The position numbers and the translations under genes are program-made. DNA of 64,000 nt from NCBI RefSeq assembly GCF_002814095.1, contig NZ_CP021913.1:1302001-1366000 (forward strand). Reading direction: 5' to 3'. Position 1 is the first letter of the stretch. Each line of letters starts with the position of its first letter. This document shows, one piece after another, positions 7,380 through 16,958 of this stretch. The notes under the pieces were generated by a model. That model had not been told where the DNA came from. It saw only the letters and a program-made list of their open reading frames with translations, and did not search any database. Source of the DNA: Sagittula sp. P11. Lineage in GTDB: Bacteria; Pseudomonadota; Alphaproteobacteria; Rhodobacterales; Rhodobacteraceae.

Positions 7380-8555
7380 ATGAGCCGCTTTGACGAAGAG
7401 ATCGACCGCCAGGGAACCCATTCGGTCAAATGGGACATGATGGAAAGCATCTACGGCGTGCCCTCGGACGAAGGTCTTGCGATGTGGGTGGCGGACATGG
7501 ACTTCCGCCCGCCCGACTGCGTGCAGGCCGCCGTGCAGCGCATGGCCGACCACGGGCTTTACGGCTATTACGGCGACGACCGCGGATACCGCGAGGCGAT
7601 CTGTTGGTGGATGAAGGAACGGCACGGCTGGACGGTCGAGCCGGGCGCCATCTTCACCACCCACGGGCTGGTCAACGGCACCGCGCTCTGCGTGCAGACC
7701 TACACTGAGCCGGGCGACGGCGTCGTCCTGTTCACGCCGGTCTACCACGCCTTTGCCCGCGTCATCAAAGCCTCCGGCCGCGAGGTCGTCGAATGTCCGC
7801 TGACGATTCAGGACGGGCGCTACGTGATGGATTTCGACGCCTACGACGCGCAGATGACCGGGCGCGAGAAGATGGTGATCCTCTGTTCGCCGCACAATCC
7901 GGGCGGCCGGGTGTGGACCCGCGAAGAACTGCAGGGGCTGGCCGATTTCGCCAGGCGGCACGACCTGATCCTCGTCTCGGACGAGATCCACCATGACCTC
8001 GTGATGCCGGGCCATACCCACGTGCCCATGCCGCTGGCGGACGACAGCATCATGGACCGGCTCGTGATGATGACCGCCACGACCAAGACCTTCAACATCG
8101 CAGGTTCCCACATCGGCAACGTGATCGTCCCTGACGAACGCCTGCGCGCGCGCTTCGCGGCGACCATGGCGGGGCTGGGGATTTCGCCCAACTCCTTCGG
8201 GATGTTCATGGCAGAGGCCGCCTATTCCCCGGAAGGCGCGGCCTGGGTCGACGAACTGGTGCAGTATCTCGACGGCAACCGGCGGCTCTTTGACGAGGGG
8301 ATCAACGTCATCCCCGGCCTGCACAGCATGGAGATGCAGGCGACCTACCTCGCCTGGGTCGACTTCGCCGGGACGGGCATGGCGGCAGAGGAATACCGCG
8401 ACCGCGTGCAGCAGCAGGCGAAGATCGCCGTCAACCACGGCCCGACCTTCGGCACCGGCGGCGAAACCTTCCTGCGCTTCAACTTCGCCACGCCGCGCGC
8501 CCGGGTGGTCGAGGCGGTCCGGCGGATGCAGGAGGCCTTCTCCGACCTGCAATGA
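7380..8555 (+). CDS. PLP-dependent C-S lyase / aminotransferase, MalY-PatB family
   Basis: 391 residues. Fold-type I PLP enzyme of the MalY/PatB group, which splits cystathionine or cysteine conjugates to a thiol, pyruvate and ammonia. Family signatures seen: MWVADMDF near residue 40, CSPHNPGGRVW (substrate/PLP Asn), VSDEIHHDL (PLP-ring Asp), and TATTKTFNIAG with the Schiff-base Lys at residue 236. The ATG at 7380 removes an Arg-rich upstream extension; a CAGGAG site precedes it. Members can also act as aminotransferases, so the exact substrate is open. Confidence 0.9.
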   Translation: MSRFDEEIDRQGTHSVKWDMMESIYGVPSDEGLAMWVADMDFRPPDCVQAAVQRMADHGLYGYYGDDRGYREAICWWMKERHGWTVEPGAIFTTHGLVNGTALCVQTYTEPGDGVVLFTPVYHAFARVIKASGREVVECPLTIQDGRYVMDFDAYDAQMTGREKMVILCSPHNPGGRVWTREELQGLADFARRHDLILVSDEIHHDLVMPGHTHVPMPLADDSIMDRLVMMTATTKTFNIAGSHIGNVIVPDERLRARFAATMAGLGISPNSFGMFMAEAAYSPEGAAWVDELVQYLDGNRRLFDEGINVIPGLHSMEMQATYLAWVDFAGTGMAAEEYRDRVQQQAKIAVNHGPTFGTGGETFLRFNFATPRARVVEAVRRMQEAFSDLQ

Positions 8556-8568
8556 CGGCGCGGGGCCG

Positions 8569-8994
8569 TCAGCGGCCCCAGCCGCCTGCCGGACGGTAGG
8601 CGTCGCCGACCTCCATCTCCGAGACACCCAGCGCCTTCGCCACCTCCTTCTTGGTGGCATAGCGCGACTTGGTGTGGAAGTTGGTCGTCGCCTGCCGGTA
8701 ACGGCCGATCCCGTAGGCGCCCGGTTCGTTGTTCTTGACGATGATCATCCAGGGATGCTTGTTCTCGCCGCCGAACTCCGGGTTCTCGAAATCCATGTGT
8801 TTCTTGGTGGTGATGTTGGTCGCCGCCGGGTCGGTCAGGTCGAAGGCCAGGAGGATACGCCCCTTCACCATGCTGGGCCGATACCCCTTGTCCATCGAGA
8901 AGATCCACATCGCCGATCCGTTGTGCGACACGAGGCCGGAGGCCAGCGCCTCCTCCGCGTGATCCTTCGGAACCCATCTGAAAAATGTAGGCAT
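8569..8994 (-). CDS. Conserved-looking hypothetical protein
   Basis: 141 residues, no signal peptide or membrane segment. The strong ribosome site GGGGAGGATTGCACG lies just before the ATG at 8994, so it is likely expressed. The sequence is rich in Trp/Tyr/Lys (FFRWVPKDH start; NFHTKSRYATKKE near the C-terminus). HAEEALASGL near the start and the GRILLAFDLTD strand are loosely reminiscent of ADP-ribosyltransferase-like folds, but I cannot identify a catalytic triad and make no functional call. It converges with the MalY-type gene. Confidence 0.6.
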   Translation of the reverse strand: MPTFFRWVPKDHAEEALASGLVSHNGSAMWIFSMDKGYRPSMVKGRILLAFDLTDPAATNITTKKHMDFENPEFGGENKHPWMIIVKNNEPGAYGIGRYRQATTNFHTKSRYATKKEVAKALGVSEMEVGDAYRPAGGWGR

Positions 8995-9120
8995 CGTGCA
9001 ATCCTCCCCGCAGTATGAAATGCGGAAAGGGTGCCACGACTTCCCGTTTCGCGGGAGTATGATTTCCCTGACTTCAGCCCGGACTCCAGCCCCGAACCGG
9101 ACACCCCGGTGCGCCCCCTC

Positions 9121-9756
9121 TCAGGGTTTGTAGCGCGGCGGAAACCCCTTGTAGACCGGCAGGCTCCAGCCAAAGGCGATGCTGCCCGCGCGCAGGCAGA
9201 AGGTGACGGCGGCACAGGCCATCGCCGCCTGGGCCGGGCCGACGGTCTGCGGCAGGAAGGTGGCCAGCCCCGTGGTCAGTGCGCCGAAGAAGGCGCAGGT
9301 CACGTAGAGTTCGCCCTGCTTCAGGATCAGCGGCACCTCGTTGGCGACCACGTCGCGCATCAGCCCGCCCGCGCAGCCGGTCAGCACGCCCATCACCAGC
9401 ACGATGCCCAGCGACTGCCCTTCGGCCACGGCGATGCCAGACCCGGCGGCGACGGCCACCGACAGGGCCGCCGCATCCAGCCAGACGATCGCCTTGTAGC
9501 GGCTTTCCAGTAGATGCGCGGTAAAAAACACCAGCACGGCGGCGGCACAGGCCACGCCAAGGATATGCGGGTCCTTCATCCAGAAGATCGGGTTGCGGTC
9601 CAGCATGAGGTCGCGCAGCGTGCCGCCGCCCGTGGCTGTCAGGCAGGCAAAAAAGGCAAACCCCACGATGTCGAGCTGCGCCCGGCTGGCCACCAGCGCC
9701 CCCGTCAGCGCGAAGACAAGGACGGAGGCATAGTCAAGCAGTTGCAGCGCGGTCAT
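9121..9756 (-). CDS. UPF0126/TRIC-like membrane protein (YicG family)
   Basis: 211 residues, about seven hydrophobic segments. Two related halves each contain the family's Gly-rich turn followed by Arg-Asp: ATGGGTLRDLML and TGCAGGLMRDVV. The family adopts the trimeric intracellular cation channel fold; substrates are debated (cations, possibly glycine). An ATG 9 nt further upstream (9765) is also possible; 9756 was preferred because GGGATGG lies at a suitable distance. Confidence 0.85.
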   Translation of the reverse strand: MTALQLLDYASVLVFALTGALVASRAQLDIVGFAFFACLTATGGGTLRDLMLDRNPIFWMKDPHILGVACAAAVLVFFTAHLLESRYKAIVWLDAAALSVAVAAGSGIAVAEGQSLGIVLVMGVLTGCAGGLMRDVVANEVPLILKQGELYVTCAFFGALTTGLATFLPQTVGPAQAAMACAAVTFCLRAGSIAFGWSLPVYKGFPPRYKP

Positions 9757-10106
9757 GGCACCCATCCCGCGAGTGCGCGGACAGCCAGCGGCGCGGCACA
9801 GCCGATCCCGACAGGAGCGCCCTGTAACCGGAGGTGAGGTGACCAAAGGCGACGGGCCACCGGACGGCCCGAAAGGCTCCCGTCACGGCCTGTTCCACCG
9901 GCCCCGGGCTGCACAGCGCCAGCGACACACACGGTCATGCGCCAGCCCTCACGAGGCCCCGAACAGGATAACCCGGACCGAAGCCCGCAAGGGCCGACCC
10001 GGTCTGCGCCCGGCAAACGCGATGCGCGGTCATGCTGTCCTCCCCCTCTCCGCCTTGCAGACTGGTCCTTATCCCGGGCCGTCCGAAGGATCTCGCGACC
10101 CGCCTT
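9757..10106. other. Intergenic region without recognised content
   Basis: About 350 bp between the start of the UPF0126 gene and the end of rnhA, both on the minus strand. I see no convincing gene, repeat or RNA. It presumably holds the UPF0126 promoter. Confidence 0.5.
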
Positions 10107-10559
10107 CTACGACTTGAAGGGGGCCATGCCGGCGCGGGCCAGTTCGTCCGCGCGTTCGTTTTCCGGGTGGCCGGCGTGGCCCTTGACCCATTCCCAGACC
10201 ACGTCGTGACGCGCCTGCGCGGCGTCCAGCCTCTGCCACAGTTCGACGTTCTTCACCGGCTTCTTCGCGGCGGTCTTCCAGCCGTTCTTCTTCCAGCCGA
10301 AGATCCAGCCCGTCACGCCGTTCTTCACGTACTGGCTGTCGGTGATGACCGTGATCCTGGACGGTTTCGTCAGCGATTCCAATGCGCTGATCGCCGCCAT
10401 CAGTTCCATCTGGTTGTTGGTGGTGACCCGCTCGCCGCCCTTCAGCTCGCGCTGCTTGACGACCTCGCCGCCTTCCATCGCGCGCAGCAGGACGCCCCAG
10501 CCCCCGGGGCCGGGATTTCCGGAGCAGGCTCCGTCGGTATAGGCGTAGAGGTCGGGCAT
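10107..10559 (-). CDS. rnhA: Ribonuclease HI
   Basis: 150 residues. It cleaves RNA in RNA-DNA hybrids. The DEDD-type residues are visible: Asp in [13 protein letters not shown], Glu in NNQMELMAA, Asp in VITDSQYV, and Asp in [25 protein letters not shown] carries the flexible His loop. Length matches E. coli RnhA (155). The ATG lies 12 nt after the methyltransferase stop, making it the last gene of a three-gene operon. Confidence 0.96.
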   Translation of the reverse strand: MPDLYAYTDGACSGNPGPGGWGVLLRAMEGGEVVKQRELKGGERVTTNNQMELMAAISALESLTKPSRITVITDSQYVKNGVTGWIFGWKKNGWKTAAKKPVKNVELWQRLDAAQARHDVVWEWVKGHAGHPENERADELARAGMAPFKS

Positions 10560-10570
10560 GGCGCTTTCGG

Positions 10571-11209
10571 TCAAGCGGTTTCGGTGTCTGGATCTGTGTC
10601 GGCGTCCGGCAGGATCTTCCGGGCGGTCAGGGTGAACCACCCGGCGACCTCACCGTCAAGCCCCTTGTCCGCACCCTCGCGCAGATCGTCCGTCACCATG
10701 TCGAGCGCGGCCAGCAGGCCGGTCAGCTCCGCCACGGTGTAATAGGTGTAGAACCGCCCCAGCCGGTCGCGCTTTTCGCCGGTGCCTTCCTTCAGCCCGA
10801 TGTGCAGCACGCCGCCGGGTTTCAGCGCCCGGTGCAGCCGCGCCAGGTGGCCAGGCATGGCCGCACGCGGCGCGTGCAGGAGCGAGAAGTTCGCCCAGAT
10901 CCCGTCATAGCGCGCCACGTCATCGATGTCCTCGAACACCGCCTTGCGGACCTTCAGCCCTTCGACCTTCGACGCCTCGGCCACCATGGCGTCGGAGGCA
11001 TCCGTCGCCTCGACCTCGAACCCCATCTCAAGCATCGCCTGCGCCCAGCTTCCCGGCCCGCAACCGAGGTCGAGCACCCGCCCGCCCTTCGGCAGCCGCG
11101 CCACGAAGGCCTGCAGCGATGCGGTGGCGGCAGGGTCCCGCCCCATGGTCTGCGCGTAGTCGCCCGCGCGGGCGTTGTAGACCTCCAGCGTCTCGCGATC
11201 CGCAGTCAC
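10571..11209 (-). CDS. SAM-dependent methyltransferase (class I)
   Basis: 212 residues. Class I methyltransferase with motif [14 protein letters not shown], acidic end of strand 2 [11 protein letters not shown] and post-motif [14 protein letters not shown]. Substrate unknown. I placed the start at a GTG (11209) whose TGA-overlapping arrangement (GTGA) couples it to the DUF3429 gene; longer frames upstream overlap that gene completely. The C-terminal tail is Asp/Thr-rich. Operon order DUF3429-methyltransferase-rnhA. Confidence 0.85.
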   Translation of the reverse strand: MTADRETLEVYNARAGDYAQTMGRDPAATASLQAFVARLPKGGRVLDLGCGPGSWAQAMLEMGFEVEATDASDAMVAEASKVEGLKVRKAVFEDIDDVARYDGIWANFSLLHAPRAAMPGHLARLHRALKPGGVLHIGLKEGTGEKRDRLGRFYTYYTVAELTGLLAALDMVTDDLREGADKGLDGEVAGWFTLTARKILPDADTDPDTETA

Positions 11210-11658
11210 AGCAGCACCCCCACGGCCAGACAGGCGACGACCAGAACGGTCAGCAGCACCCGCAGTTTCATCCACCACTCGGGCGCCAGACCCCAACGCC
11301 AGAAGGCGAAGTCCAGCGTCAGCAGCCCGAGAAACCCGAAGATCAGGTAGGTCCCGGCCGAAACAGGCCCGCCCCCGGTCATGAAGAAGGCCCAGAGCGC
11401 GGGCAGCACCGACAGCCCGTAACCCGTCGCCGCCTGCCCGCCCTCTGCCTTCGTGGCAAAACCCCACAGAACGCCGGACATGAAGGACAGGATCACCGCG
11501 CCGTAGAACAGCTGCACGTAGGGGCCGGTGAACCGCGGCCCCAGCGTCGAGGCGGCGAAGTTCGCGGCAGCGGGCGACACCATCGTCAGCGCACCCCATG
11601 CAAACGGCAGCACCCCGGCCAGGCCGAGGATCAGGGCGGAACGGGGTATCTGGGTCAT
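11206..11658 (-). CDS. DUF3429 family inner-membrane protein
   Basis: 150 residues with four to five transmembrane helices. PYVQLFYGAVILSFMSGVLWGFA and TLDFAFWRWGLAPEWWMKLR are characteristic of DUF3429 proteins. Function unknown. The start at 11658 follows a weak GGAGACGCC site. First gene of the operon with the methyltransferase and rnhA. Confidence 0.85.
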   Translation of the reverse strand: MTQIPRSALILGLAGVLPFAWGALTMVSPAAANFAASTLGPRFTGPYVQLFYGAVILSFMSGVLWGFATKAEGGQAATGYGLSVLPALWAFFMTGGGPVSAGTYLIFGFLGLLTLDFAFWRWGLAPEWWMKLRVLLTVLVVACLAVGVLL

Positions 11659-11787
11659 GGCGTCTCCGTCGCTTGGATGGCGGGCCGCGGGCGGGCGCGG
11701 CCCCGCACCCTGTTTAGCCCCCGGCACCACCGGCGGCCAGTGCCGCAAACCGGAGCCTCAAGCGCAGGCCGGACCGAAGGGCGCGCC

Positions 11788-12219
11788 CTATTCGTGCGGC
11801 GGGTTGCGCGAGGCCTGCAGCTCGCGGATCTCTTCCGGCCACTGGTCGTGGATGTAGGCGAGGATGTTCCAGATCTCCTCGTCCGACAGCGTGTCGCCGA
11901 AGGCGGGCATCCCGGACTCGAACCCCTTCACCCCCAGCCGCTTCACCAGCTCCGCGCCGCCCAGCTTCACGTAGTCGAAGTTCTGGACGTTGGAGTGATG
12001 CCATGTGTGGCCGCTCGCGTCATGCGGCGGGGCGGGCAGGATGCCGTCGTCGCCGGGCGACTGCCAGTCCGGCTGTCCTTCGAGGTCGGCCCCATGGCAG
12101 GACGCGCAGTTCTCGGCATAGAGCGTCTCGCCGGCGGCCAGGTCCCGGCCCTCGAATTCGTGGCCGGCAAAGGCCGGAGCGGCAAGCACAAGGGACAGGA
12201 GCAAAAGGCTGGATCGCAT
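11788..12219 (-). CDS. Periplasmic c-type cytochrome, single heme
   Basis: 143 residues. A signal peptide (1-18) is followed by a heme-attachment site CASCH (C38, C41, H42) and a distal Met in ESGMPAFGDTLSDEEIW, the layout of class I cytochromes c. An insertion with PPHDASGHTWHHSN lies between the two heme ligands. Presumably an electron carrier in the periplasm; partner unknown. GGAAGGG precedes the ATG at 12219. Confidence 0.9.
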   Translation of the reverse strand: MRSSLLLLSLVLAAPAFAGHEFEGRDLAAGETLYAENCASCHGADLEGQPDWQSPGDDGILPAPPHDASGHTWHHSNVQNFDYVKLGGAELVKRLGVKGFESGMPAFGDTLSDEEIWNILAYIHDQWPEEIRELQASRNPPHE

Positions 12220-12333
12220 GGCGGGCACCCTTCCGGGGTTGGTCGTTGTCATCGGCTCAGCCTAGTCCGCAGGCGCGCCCGGGCAAATCACGTTGCGCGG
12301 CGGCCGCGGGACGGGGCGCACGCAACGCCCGTC

Positions 12334-13278
12334 TCACGCCGGGACACGCAGGACGCGGGGCACCTTGAACTCCACGTCTTCCTTGGCGGTCTCCACCACC
12401 TCCATCGCCACGTCGTACCGGGCGCGGAAGGCGTCGATGACCTCCTCGATCAGCACCTCGGGGGCAGAGGCCCCGGCGGTGATGCCCGCCGCGCCGATGC
12501 CCTCCAGCGCCCGCCAGTCGATGTCCGAGGCACGCTGCACCAGTTGCGCGTAGGAACAGCCCGCCTTCCGGGCGACCTCCACCAGCCTGCGCGAGTTGGA
12601 GGAGTTCGGCGCCCCCACAACCAGCAGCGCATCGACCTTCGGCGCGATGGCCTTGACCGATTCCTGCCGGTTCGTGGTGGCGTAGCAGATGTCTTCCTTG
12701 TGCGGTCCGACGATGGACGGGAACCGCGCCTTCAGCGCCGCGACGATCTCCGCGGTGTCGTCCACCGACAGCGTGGTCTGCGTGACGAAGGCCAGCCGTT
12801 CCGGATCGCGGACCTGCACATTGGCCACGTCGGCGGGGGTCTCCACCAGCAGCACCTCGCCCGCGGGCAGCTGGCCCATGGTGCCGATGGTCTCCGGATG
12901 CCCGGCATGGCCGATCATGATCATCTGCAAACCGTTCTCCGCGTGGCGGGCGGCCTCGATATGGACCTTCGAGACCAGCGGGCAGGTCGCGTCGACATAG
13001 ATCATCTCGCGCCGCGCCGCCTCCGCCGGGACCGCCTTCGGCACGCCGTGGGCCGAGAAGATCACCGGGCGGTCGCCGGGACATTCCTCCAGCTCCTCGA
13101 CAAAGACGGCGCCCTTGGCGCGCAGGTCATCGACGACGAACTTGTTGTGCACGATCTCGTGGCGGACGTAGACCGGCGCGCCCCATTTCTCGAGCGCCAT
13201 CTCGACGATCTTGATCGCCCGGTCGACACCGGCACAGAAACCGCGCGGCGCGGCAAGGTAAAGGGTCAGTGGGGTCAT
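12334..13278 (-). CDS. ispH: 4-hydroxy-3-methylbut-2-enyl diphosphate reductase
   Basis: 314 residues. Last enzyme of the MEP isoprenoid pathway, converting HMBPP to IPP/DMAPP with an iron-sulfur cluster. The three cluster Cys are C15 (GFCAGVDRA), C99 (DATCPLV) and C198 ([10 protein letters not shown]); the substrate-binding TNRQ and NSSNSRRL motifs are present. An ATG 6 nt upstream is possible, but GGAGA is correctly spaced only for 13278. Divergent from the OGT-like gene. Confidence 0.97.
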   Translation of the reverse strand: MTPLTLYLAAPRGFCAGVDRAIKIVEMALEKWGAPVYVRHEIVHNKFVVDDLRAKGAVFVEELEECPGDRPVIFSAHGVPKAVPAEAARREMIYVDATCPLVSKVHIEAARHAENGLQMIMIGHAGHPETIGTMGQLPAGEVLLVETPADVANVQVRDPERLAFVTQTTLSVDDTAEIVAALKARFPSIVGPHKEDICYATTNRQESVKAIAPKVDALLVVGAPNSSNSRRLVEVARKAGCSYAQLVQRASDIDWRALEGIGAAGITAGASAPEVLIEEVIDAFRARYDVAMEVVETAKEDVEFKVPRVLRVPA

Positions 13279-13404
13279 GCGCATGTCTCCTTGCCCCTCA
13301 CCTAGTCAGTCGCACCGCCCGCGTCCAGTAATCCGGACCTTGATCCACCAGCGTTAACCAAGCAGGCTGGGTCCAAACGCCTATTTCAAAGACAGAGTAT
13401 TGCC

Positions 13405-15084
13405 ATGACCGCCTCCAGCGACGAGTTCACCGATTTCCTGCGCTTTGGCGGGGCCGCCCCGCCGGACCCGTTCGCCGCCCTGAAGGAAAAGGTCCGCCGC
13501 AACCCGCTGGACGGCGCCGCGCTGGAGGAACTGGCCGAGGCGCAGATCGCCGGGGGCCGCATCCTCGACGGTTTCGCCACCTACAACACGCGGATCTCGC
13601 TCGGGAATGTCTCGGCGCCCACATGGGCGCGGATCGGCGCGGCGATGGACCGGCAGCAGGAATACGCGCAGGCCATCGCCTGCTTCGAGCAGAGCCTGTC
13701 GCTGGAGGACGCGCCGGAGGTCCGCCACATGATGGGCCGCGCGCTGTTCAAGCTGGGCGACGTGGACGCCTCCGTCGCGTTCCACGAAAGCGCCGCGAAA
13801 GAGACCGGCAACCTCGCTGCATGGCTTGCGGTGGCGACGCTGATCCCCGGCGCGCCCACCGCCACGCCCGAAACCATCCTCGCCGCCCGGCAGGCCTTTG
13901 CGCAGGTGCTGGCGAACTCCCCCCTCGCCAACCGGATGAAGCGCACGCCAAGACCCCGCCCCCGTACGGACGGGCCGCTGCGCGTGGGCTACGTGTCGTC
14001 GTGGCTGGAAAAGCCGAACTACATGCGGCCCACCTGGGCGCTGATCAACAACCACGACCGCGCGAAGGTGGAGGTGCACCTCTTCTCCGACAGCGCAGAA
14101 GGGGCGGAGATGATCGGCTACGAACCGCACCCGACCGACGTGATCCACACCACGGGCACGCTCGACAACACGCAACTGGGCAAGCTGATCTGCAAGACCG
14201 GGCTCGATATCCTGATCGATATCAACGCCTACAGCACACCCGAACGGCTGGGCATCTTCACCCAGCCCGTCGCGCCGATCTGTCTTGCATGGCAGAACCA
14301 CTTCGCCCCCTCCGGCCTGCCCGGCTTTCACGGGATCGTCGGGGACGAGCAATCGGTGAAACCGGGCGAGGAGAGGTTCTTCAACGAAACCGTCCACCGC
14401 CTGCCCACCAGCTACCTGACCTTCACCGTCGCCCACAGGGCGCCGCCCGTGACCGATCCGCCCTGCCTGACGAAAGGTCACATCACCTTTGGCAGCCTCT
14501 GCGTGCAGTACAAGCTGACGCCTACCGTGATCGACGCCTGGTCGGAGATCCTGAAGGGCGTCCCCGGATCGAAGCTGTTCCTTGCCAACCGCACGCTGGA
14601 AAGCGGCGAGAACCGCGTCTGGCTGACCGAACGCTTCGCCGAACGGGGGATTGGGACGGATCGGCTGATCCTCGACGGCGGGGCCGAGCACTACGACTAC
14701 CTGAAGAACTACGACCGGATGGATTTCGCGCTCGACGCCTTCCCCTACAACGGCGGCACCACCACGGTCGAGGCGATCTGGCAGGGCGTGCCGGTGCTGA
14801 CCTTCGACGGCGACCGCTGGGCCTCGCGCACCTCCGCCTCGCTGATCTGCTACACGCACCTGAAGGACTTCGTCGCGCCCTCCCGGCAGGCGATGATCGA
14901 CATGGCGATCCGCATGGGCAACGACCCCGAGACCCCCGCACGGCTGAAAGAGATGCGCCACGGGATGCGTGACGCCCTGAAGGACGCGCCGGTCTGCGAC
15001 GGCAAGCGGATGGCGCAGTCAATGGAGGCGCTCTTCGACCGGCTGATGGACCGCCAGACCGGCCGGCAGGCGGACCCCGCCTAG
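13405..15084 (+). CDS. TPR / O-GlcNAc transferase-like glycosyltransferase (GT41 type)
   Basis: 559 residues. The N-terminal third is helical with TPR-like units (AQAIACFEQSLSLED; LFKLGDVDASVAFHES). The C-terminal two thirds resemble the catalytic region of O-GlcNAc transferase/SPINDLY (GT41): LRVGYVSSW opening, and YNGGTTTVEAIWQG from residue 448 with the following ASRTSASL, the nucleotide-sugar site. It probably glycosylates Ser/Thr on proteins; donor and target are unknown. No signal peptide. It overlaps the convergent YqaA-type gene by 4 nt at the stops. Confidence 0.85.
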   Translation: MTASSDEFTDFLRFGGAAPPDPFAALKEKVRRNPLDGAALEELAEAQIAGGRILDGFATYNTRISLGNVSAPTWARIGAAMDRQQEYAQAIACFEQSLSLEDAPEVRHMMGRALFKLGDVDASVAFHESAAKETGNLAAWLAVATLIPGAPTATPETILAARQAFAQVLANSPLANRMKRTPRPRPRTDGPLRVGYVSSWLEKPNYMRPTWALINNHDRAKVEVHLFSDSAEGAEMIGYEPHPTDVIHTTGTLDNTQLGKLICKTGLDILIDINAYSTPERLGIFTQPVAPICLAWQNHFAPSGLPGFHGIVGDEQSVKPGEERFFNETVHRLPTSYLTFTVAHRAPPVTDPPCLTKGHITFGSLCVQYKLTPTVIDAWSEILKGVPGSKLFLANRTLESGENRVWLTERFAERGIGTDRLILDGGAEHYDYLKNYDRMDFALDAFPYNGGTTTVEAIWQGVPVLTFDGDRWASRTSASLICYTHLKDFVAPSRQAMIDMAIRMGNDPETPARLKEMRHGMRDALKDAPVCDGKRMAQSMEALFDRLMDRQTGRQADPA

Positions 15085-15530
15085 CCGATGATCCCCGCCG
15101 CCGCCCAGGCGAACAGGATGTAGCGCACCGTCTTGGCGAAGGCGACGAGCGCCACGAACAGCCACAGCGGCGTGCGCATCACGCCCGCGATCAGGGTGAT
15201 GGCGTCGCCCAGAGGCGCCCATGACAAGAGCAGCGTCCAGACGCCCCAGCGCGCGTACCAGCGCTGCGCCCGCTCAAGCTGCGCCTCGGAGGCCGGGAAC
15301 CAGCGCGACCCGCGGAACCGCTCCGCCGCGCGGCCCATGGCGTAGTTCACCACCGACCCCAGCGTGTTCCCGACCGAGGCGACCACGATCAGCAGCCACA
15401 GCGGCCAGATGTCCTTGGCCTGCATCGCGGCAAAGACCAGTTCCGACTGGAACGGCAGGACCGTCGCCGCACCGAAGGCGGCAAGGAAAAGGCCGCCCAT
15501 TGCGACGAATGTGGCGGCCAATCCCGTCAT
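15081..15530 (-). CDS. YqaA/DedA-like inner-membrane protein
   Basis: 149 residues with four to five membrane segments. FLAAFGAATVLPFQSELVFAA and LLSWAPLGDAITLIAGVMR are typical of the YqaA branch of the SNARE-associated (DedA/VTT) family. The family is linked to membrane homeostasis and lipid handling; no specific substrate can be assigned. ATG start, 67 nt after the upstream NYN gene's end. Confidence 0.85.
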   Translation of the reverse strand: MTGLAATFVAMGGLFLAAFGAATVLPFQSELVFAAMQAKDIWPLWLLIVVASVGNTLGSVVNYAMGRAAERFRGSRWFPASEAQLERAQRWYARWGVWTLLLSWAPLGDAITLIAGVMRTPLWLFVALVAFAKTVRYILFAWAAAGIIG

Positions 15531-15597
15531 CGTTTCCCGGCTGGTGCCCCATCCGGCCCGGCGCCATCCCCACAGCGCCTGCCGGAAGGGTGCCCCG

Positions 15598-16170
15598 TCA
15601 CTTGGACGAGGCGACCTCGAAGTTGCGTTCCACCTGCTGCTCGCGCGGCGGGCGGCCGATGACTTCGCGCAGCTCGTCCAGCTCGATGAAGTTGTCGGCC
15701 TGGCGGCGCAGTTCGTCGGCGATCATCGGCGGCTGGCTGCGGATGGTCGAAACGACCGAGACCCGCACGCCCTGACGCTGAAGCGATTCGACCAGGGGCC
15801 GGAAGTCGCCATCGCCGGAGAACAGCACGATATGGTCCACGCGCGGTGCCAGCTCCATGGCATCGACCGTCAGCTCGATGTCCATGTTGCCCTTGACCTT
15901 ACGGCGTCCCTGGCTGTCCGTGTACTCCTTCGCGGGCTTTGTCACCATGGTGAAGCCGTTGTAATGGAGCCAGTCGACCAGCGGCCGGATCGGCGAATAC
16001 TCGTCGTTTTCCAGCAAAGCCGTGTAATAGAATGCGCGCACCATCTTGCCACGACGCGCGAATTCCTGCCGCAGGAGCTTGTAGTCGATATCGAAGCCGA
16101 GTGCTTTTGCGGCTGCGTAGAGATTTGAGCCGTCTATGAACAGCGCAAGCCGTTCGTCCTTGTAAAACAT
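15598..16170 (-). CDS. NYN-domain (LabA/PIN-like) putative ribonuclease
   Basis: 190 residues. NYN/PIN-like fold with conserved acidic residues: FIDGSNLY (Asp13), KGNMDIELTVDAM and LFSGDGDFRPLVE. These form the metal-dependent nuclease site in the LabA/DUF88 family, which acts on RNA. The start at 16170 was chosen over 16185 because AAAGGAC is correctly spaced for it. Divergent from folK. Confidence 0.88.
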   Translation of the reverse strand: MFYKDERLALFIDGSNLYAAAKALGFDIDYKLLRQEFARRGKMVRAFYYTALLENDEYSPIRPLVDWLHYNGFTMVTKPAKEYTDSQGRRKVKGNMDIELTVDAMELAPRVDHIVLFSGDGDFRPLVESLQRQGVRVSVVSTIRSQPPMIADELRRQADNFIELDELREVIGRPPREQQVERNFEVASSK

Positions 16171-16314
16171 CAAATGTCCTTTCATTCAATGTGTCCGCCG
16201 TCGTCCGTGAGTGTGAGTGTTTGGATAAAGGGCGGGCGTAGGAGCTAAGGTTAATGCTTTCAGCACGCATATCAAGCGCGCAAAACACCTCATAAGGATA
16301 GACCGGCGATCAAT

Positions 16315-16878
16315 ATGGAACAAGAATTCTTGATTGCATTGGGGTCGAACCTCGGGTCCGACCACGGCGACCCTGCGGAAACCGTGAAAGCGGCGCTTGC
16401 AGCGCTGGCAGATGCGGGCTTCCGGTTGCGACGGGTCAGCCGATTCTTCGCGACGCCGTGTTTCCCCGCCGGGGCCGGTCCCGACTACGTCAACGCCTGC
16501 GCCGCCGTGACCCTGCCCGGCGCCGCCGCGCCCGAGGTTCTGACCCGGCTGCATGCGATCGAGGCGGACTTCGGTCGCGCCCGCGTGCAGCGCTGGGGCA
16601 GCCGGACGCTCGACCTCGACCTGATCGCCGCCGATGACACCGTCCTGCCCGATGCGGACACCCACGCCGCCTGGCGCGCCCTGCCGCTCGAGGATCAGAA
16701 AAACCGCGCCCCCGACCGGCTGATCCTGCCCCACCCCCGGCTCCAGGAACGCGCTTTCGTGCTTGTGCCCCTGCGCGACGTGGCCGCCGGATGGCGCCAT
16801 CCGGTGCTGGGCACAACCGTCGCCGCGATGACCGAGGCGCTGCCCGAAGAGCTGCGGCAAGAGGTCTTGCCATTGTGA
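16315..16878 (+). CDS. folK: 2-amino-4-hydroxy-6-hydroxymethyldihydropteridine pyrophosphokinase
   Basis: 187 residues, folate biosynthesis. HPPK signatures: IALGSNLGSD at the N-terminus, SRFFATPCFP, YVNACAAV, and RWGSRTLDLDLIA with the Mg2+-binding Asp pair. The C-terminal LPHPRLQERAFVLVPL matches the family closing motif. Length slightly above E. coli (159). Followed by rpoZ on the same strand after 80 nt. Confidence 0.96.
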   Translation: MEQEFLIALGSNLGSDHGDPAETVKAALAALADAGFRLRRVSRFFATPCFPAGAGPDYVNACAAVTLPGAAAPEVLTRLHAIEADFGRARVQRWGSRTLDLDLIAADDTVLPDADTHAAWRALPLEDQKNRAPDRLILPHPRLQERAFVLVPLRDVAAGWRHPVLGTTVAAMTEALPEELRQEVLPL

Positions 16879-16958
16879 CTTGACGCCGCTTGTAAATCCG
16901 GCATTGCCGCGTTAAACCGTGGTTTCTCAGGAATCCACCACAGGATTGGAGCGTTCAG

